Positions 17,254 through 18,440 of a DNA stretch of 18,440 nucleotides are shown here, piece by piece. Positions within the stretch are counted from its first letter, which is position 1, and each line of letters begins with the position of its first letter. This DNA is from JBQTHI01 sp052390035 (GTDB taxonomy: Bacteria; Actinomycetota; Acidimicrobiia; Spongiisociales; ZC4RG35), in contig JBQTHI010000074.1 in assembly GCA_052390035.1 (NCBI GenBank), positions 1 to 18,440 on the forward strand. The letters are read 5' to 3'. A program made the translations under genes and the position numbers. The notes under the pieces are model-generated. The model was not told the origin of the DNA and ran no database searches. It saw only the letters and a list, made by a program, of their open reading frames with translations.

Positions 17254-17259
17254 TAGGCT
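17254..17259 (+). promoter_or_regulatory. Candidate -10 box for leaderless DinB-family gene
   Basis: TAGGCT ends six bases before GTG 17266 and directly abuts another in-frame GTG at 17260. If this is the -10 box, transcription would begin at or near 17266, which decides the start codon. Confidence 0.42.
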
Positions 17260-17265
17260 GTGACG

Positions 17266-17772
17266 GTGTCTGAGATGGTGATCCAGCCCCTTCCCGGATT
17301 CGCCGCCGGGTGGGCCGAGTCGCTCTGGGAGCTGGAGGACACCCGCCGGCGCACCCTCGAGGCGCTCGGCTCACTCGATGAGGGGATCATCGACCTGATC
17401 CCTTCCGGCCAAGACAACAGCATCGGGGCCTTGCTCCATCACATCGCTCTCATCGAGACCGACTGGCTCTACGCAGACATCATCGGCACCGATTACCCCT
17501 CTTGGGTGGCCGAAAAGTTTCCCGATGACGACCGCGACGAGGCCGGCCAACTGGTCCGCCCGACCATGACCCTGAAAGAACATCTCGCCACCCTGGGCTG
17601 GGTCCGCCGGGAGCTGCTCACCGTGCTTGCCACACAGCCGGTCGAGGACTTCGATCGGCCTCGCGTATCGGTGAGCGGGACGGTGAGCCCACGGTGGGTG
17701 CTCCACCACCTCCGCCAGCATGAAGCCGAGCACCGGGGCCAGATCCAAGCGATCCTGAACTCCTTGAAGTAA
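17266..17772 (+). CDS. DinB-fold (DUF664-like) putative metal-dependent protein
   Basis: The protein has 168 residues in the four-helix DinB/YfiT fold. The metal-binding histidine triad of the family is visible: H58 or H59 in GALLHHIALIETDWLY, then H152 and H156 in LRQHEAEHRGQIQAIL near the C-terminus. Members include thiol-dependent (bacillithiol, mycothiol) transferases and isomerases, and many without known function; the reaction here is unknown. GTG 17266 is preferred on the leaderless argument; GTG 17260 and ATG 17275 are alternatives in the same frame. It is divergent from nuoE and followed after 29 bases by the DedA gene, which has its own candidate promoter. Confidence 0.85.
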   Translation: MSEMVIQPLPGFAAGWAESLWELEDTRRRTLEALGSLDEGIIDLIPSGQDNSIGALLHHIALIETDWLYADIIGTDYPSWVAEKFPDDDRDEAGQLVRPTMTLKEHLATLGWVRRELLTVLATQPVEDFDRPRVSVSGTVSPRWVLHHLRQHEAEHRGQIQAILNSLK

Positions 17773-17789
17773 AGGCCCGGAGCCGCCGA

Positions 17790-17795
17790 TACCCT
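17790..17795 (+). promoter_or_regulatory. Candidate -10 box for leaderless DedA-family gene
   Basis: TACCCT ends six bases before the GTG at 17802 in the short gap after the DinB-family gene. No Shine-Dalgarno sequence is present. The DedA gene may thus be transcribed separately as well as by read-through. Confidence 0.42.
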
Positions 17796-17801
17796 GGCAC
17801 C

Positions 17802-18404
17802 GTGTTCCTTGACCCTCGCGACCTCCTAGTCACCTTTGGCACCATCGGGCTCTTCTTGATCGTTTTCGCCGAGTCCGGATTGCTGGTCGGCTTCTTTCTC
17901 CCAGGTGACTCGCTGCTGTTCACCGCCGGTCTTTTCGCCGCCCAGGGCACCCTGTCGCTGCCTCTGATCCTCATCGGCTGCTTCGTGGCGGCGGTGGTAG
18001 GCGACCAAGTCGGGTATGCGTTCGGCAACAAGGCCGGACCCGCCCTCTTCCGACGGCCCGATTCGCGTTTCTTCCGCCAGGAGTATGTCGACAAGGCCCA
18101 ACATTTCTTCGAGAAATACGGCTCCAAGACCATCGTCCTCGCTCGCTTCGTGCCGATCGTCCGTACCTTCGCCCCCATCCTCGCCGGGGTCGGTTCGATG
18201 CCTTATCGAACATTCGTCGCCTACAACGTCGTCGGTGGATTCCTTTGGGCTGTGGGCGTGACCCTGCTCGGCTATCTGCTCGGCGAGCTGATCCCCGATA
18301 TCGACACCTACCTGCTGCCGATTGTCGCCGTCATCGTTGCCCTTTCCGTCGTACCCATCGCCCGCGAGTGGTGGAAGGCGCGATCTGCGCGCCAGGCGGC
18401 GTGA
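17802..18404 (+). CDS. DedA/VTT-family membrane protein
   Basis: The protein has 200 residues with the VTT (SNARE-associated) domain: re-entrant hydrophobic segment with FAESGLLVGFFLPGDSLLF (about 22-40), GDQVGYAFGNKAG (67-79), and ARFVPIVRTFAPILAGVGSMP (114-134), then two or three C-terminal helices. The acidic pair E24 and D36 and the arginine pair R115 and R121 have the same spacing as the functionally essential E39/D51 and R130/R136 of E. coli YghB/YqjA. DedA proteins are membrane proteins; some members flip polyprenyl phosphate or phospholipids, others affect proton-motive force and drug tolerance. Which applies here cannot be told. GTG start with a TACCCT box six bases upstream. Confidence 0.9.
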   Translation: MFLDPRDLLVTFGTIGLFLIVFAESGLLVGFFLPGDSLLFTAGLFAAQGTLSLPLILIGCFVAAVVGDQVGYAFGNKAGPALFRRPDSRFFRQEYVDKAQHFFEKYGSKTIVLARFVPIVRTFAPILAGVGSMPYRTFVAYNVVGGFLWAVGVTLLGYLLGELIPDIDTYLLPIVAVIVALSVVPIAREWWKARSARQAA

Positions 18405-18440
18405 CCAACTCCCCGTTTTGGCGCGCCGATCTGGGGCAAT
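18405..18440. other. Window edge after the DedA-family gene
   Basis: Only 36 bases remain. I see no gene start, hairpin or other feature that can be supported. Confidence 0.3.

Overview
The window is GC-rich bacterial chromosome, very probably from an actinobacterium, perhaps of the Acidimicrobiia type. That placement is inferred from the high GC content, frequent GTG starts, leaderless-looking starts with a TANNNT box, GC hairpins without U-tracts, and the style of the membrane sensor-like protein. No tRNA, rRNA, CRISPR array, insertion sequence or phage gene was seen.

The backbone is a minus-strand locus for respiratory complex I (NADH:quinone oxidoreductase). Read from right to left it holds nuoE, nuoF, nuoG, nuoH, nuoI, nuoJ, nuoK, nuoL, nuoM and nuoN, so the complete NADH-input module (E, F, G), the H/I connecting subunits and the proton-pumping arm (J to N) are encoded here. 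nuoA, nuoB, nuoC and nuoD, which normally precede nuoE, are absent: the DNA upstream of nuoE carries a divergent DinB-family gene and a DedA-family gene. The gene order is otherwise canonical, but the locus is interrupted twice. Between nuoF and nuoG lie a plus-strand multi-pass membrane protein (a sensor-like protein with no kinase domain) and a minus-strand VOC/glyoxalase-fold protein. Between nuoG and nuoH lies a plus-strand EamA/DMT transporter. Both plus-strand genes meet the preceding nuo gene tail to tail with no spare DNA: the stop codons share CTAG in one case and form TGATCA in the other. The nuo genes therefore probably form three transcription units: nuoEF, nuoG, and nuoHIJKLMN plus two downstream genes.

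Downstream of nuoN the same unit continues into a secreted or membrane-anchored protein with bactofilin-like repeats, which overlaps nuoN by 17 bases, and then, through an ATGA overlap, into a class III PLP-dependent aminotransferase. The aminotransferase reading frame is broken by one missing base at a C6 run (1068-1073).

Right of nuoE are a DinB-fold protein and a DedA/VTT membrane protein, both on the plus strand. Six of the seven genes that begin a probable transcription unit (nuoE, nuoG, VOC, membrane protein, DinB, DedA) have a TANNNT hexamer 6 to 9 bases before the start codon and no clear Shine-Dalgarno sequence, which suggests leaderless mRNAs. Genes inside the nuo units instead use stop/start overlaps or Shine-Dalgarno-like sequences. 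The intergenic gaps hold a 14-base tandem repeat (nuoE/dinB), a near-concentric inverted repeat (nuoH/eamA) and two GC hairpins (VOC/nuoG).

No clearly undescribed multi-gene system was identified. The most informative features are the fragmented nuo locus, the leaderless start pattern, the apparent loss of the N7 iron-sulfur cluster in NuoG, and the bactofilin-like gene joined to the complex I unit.
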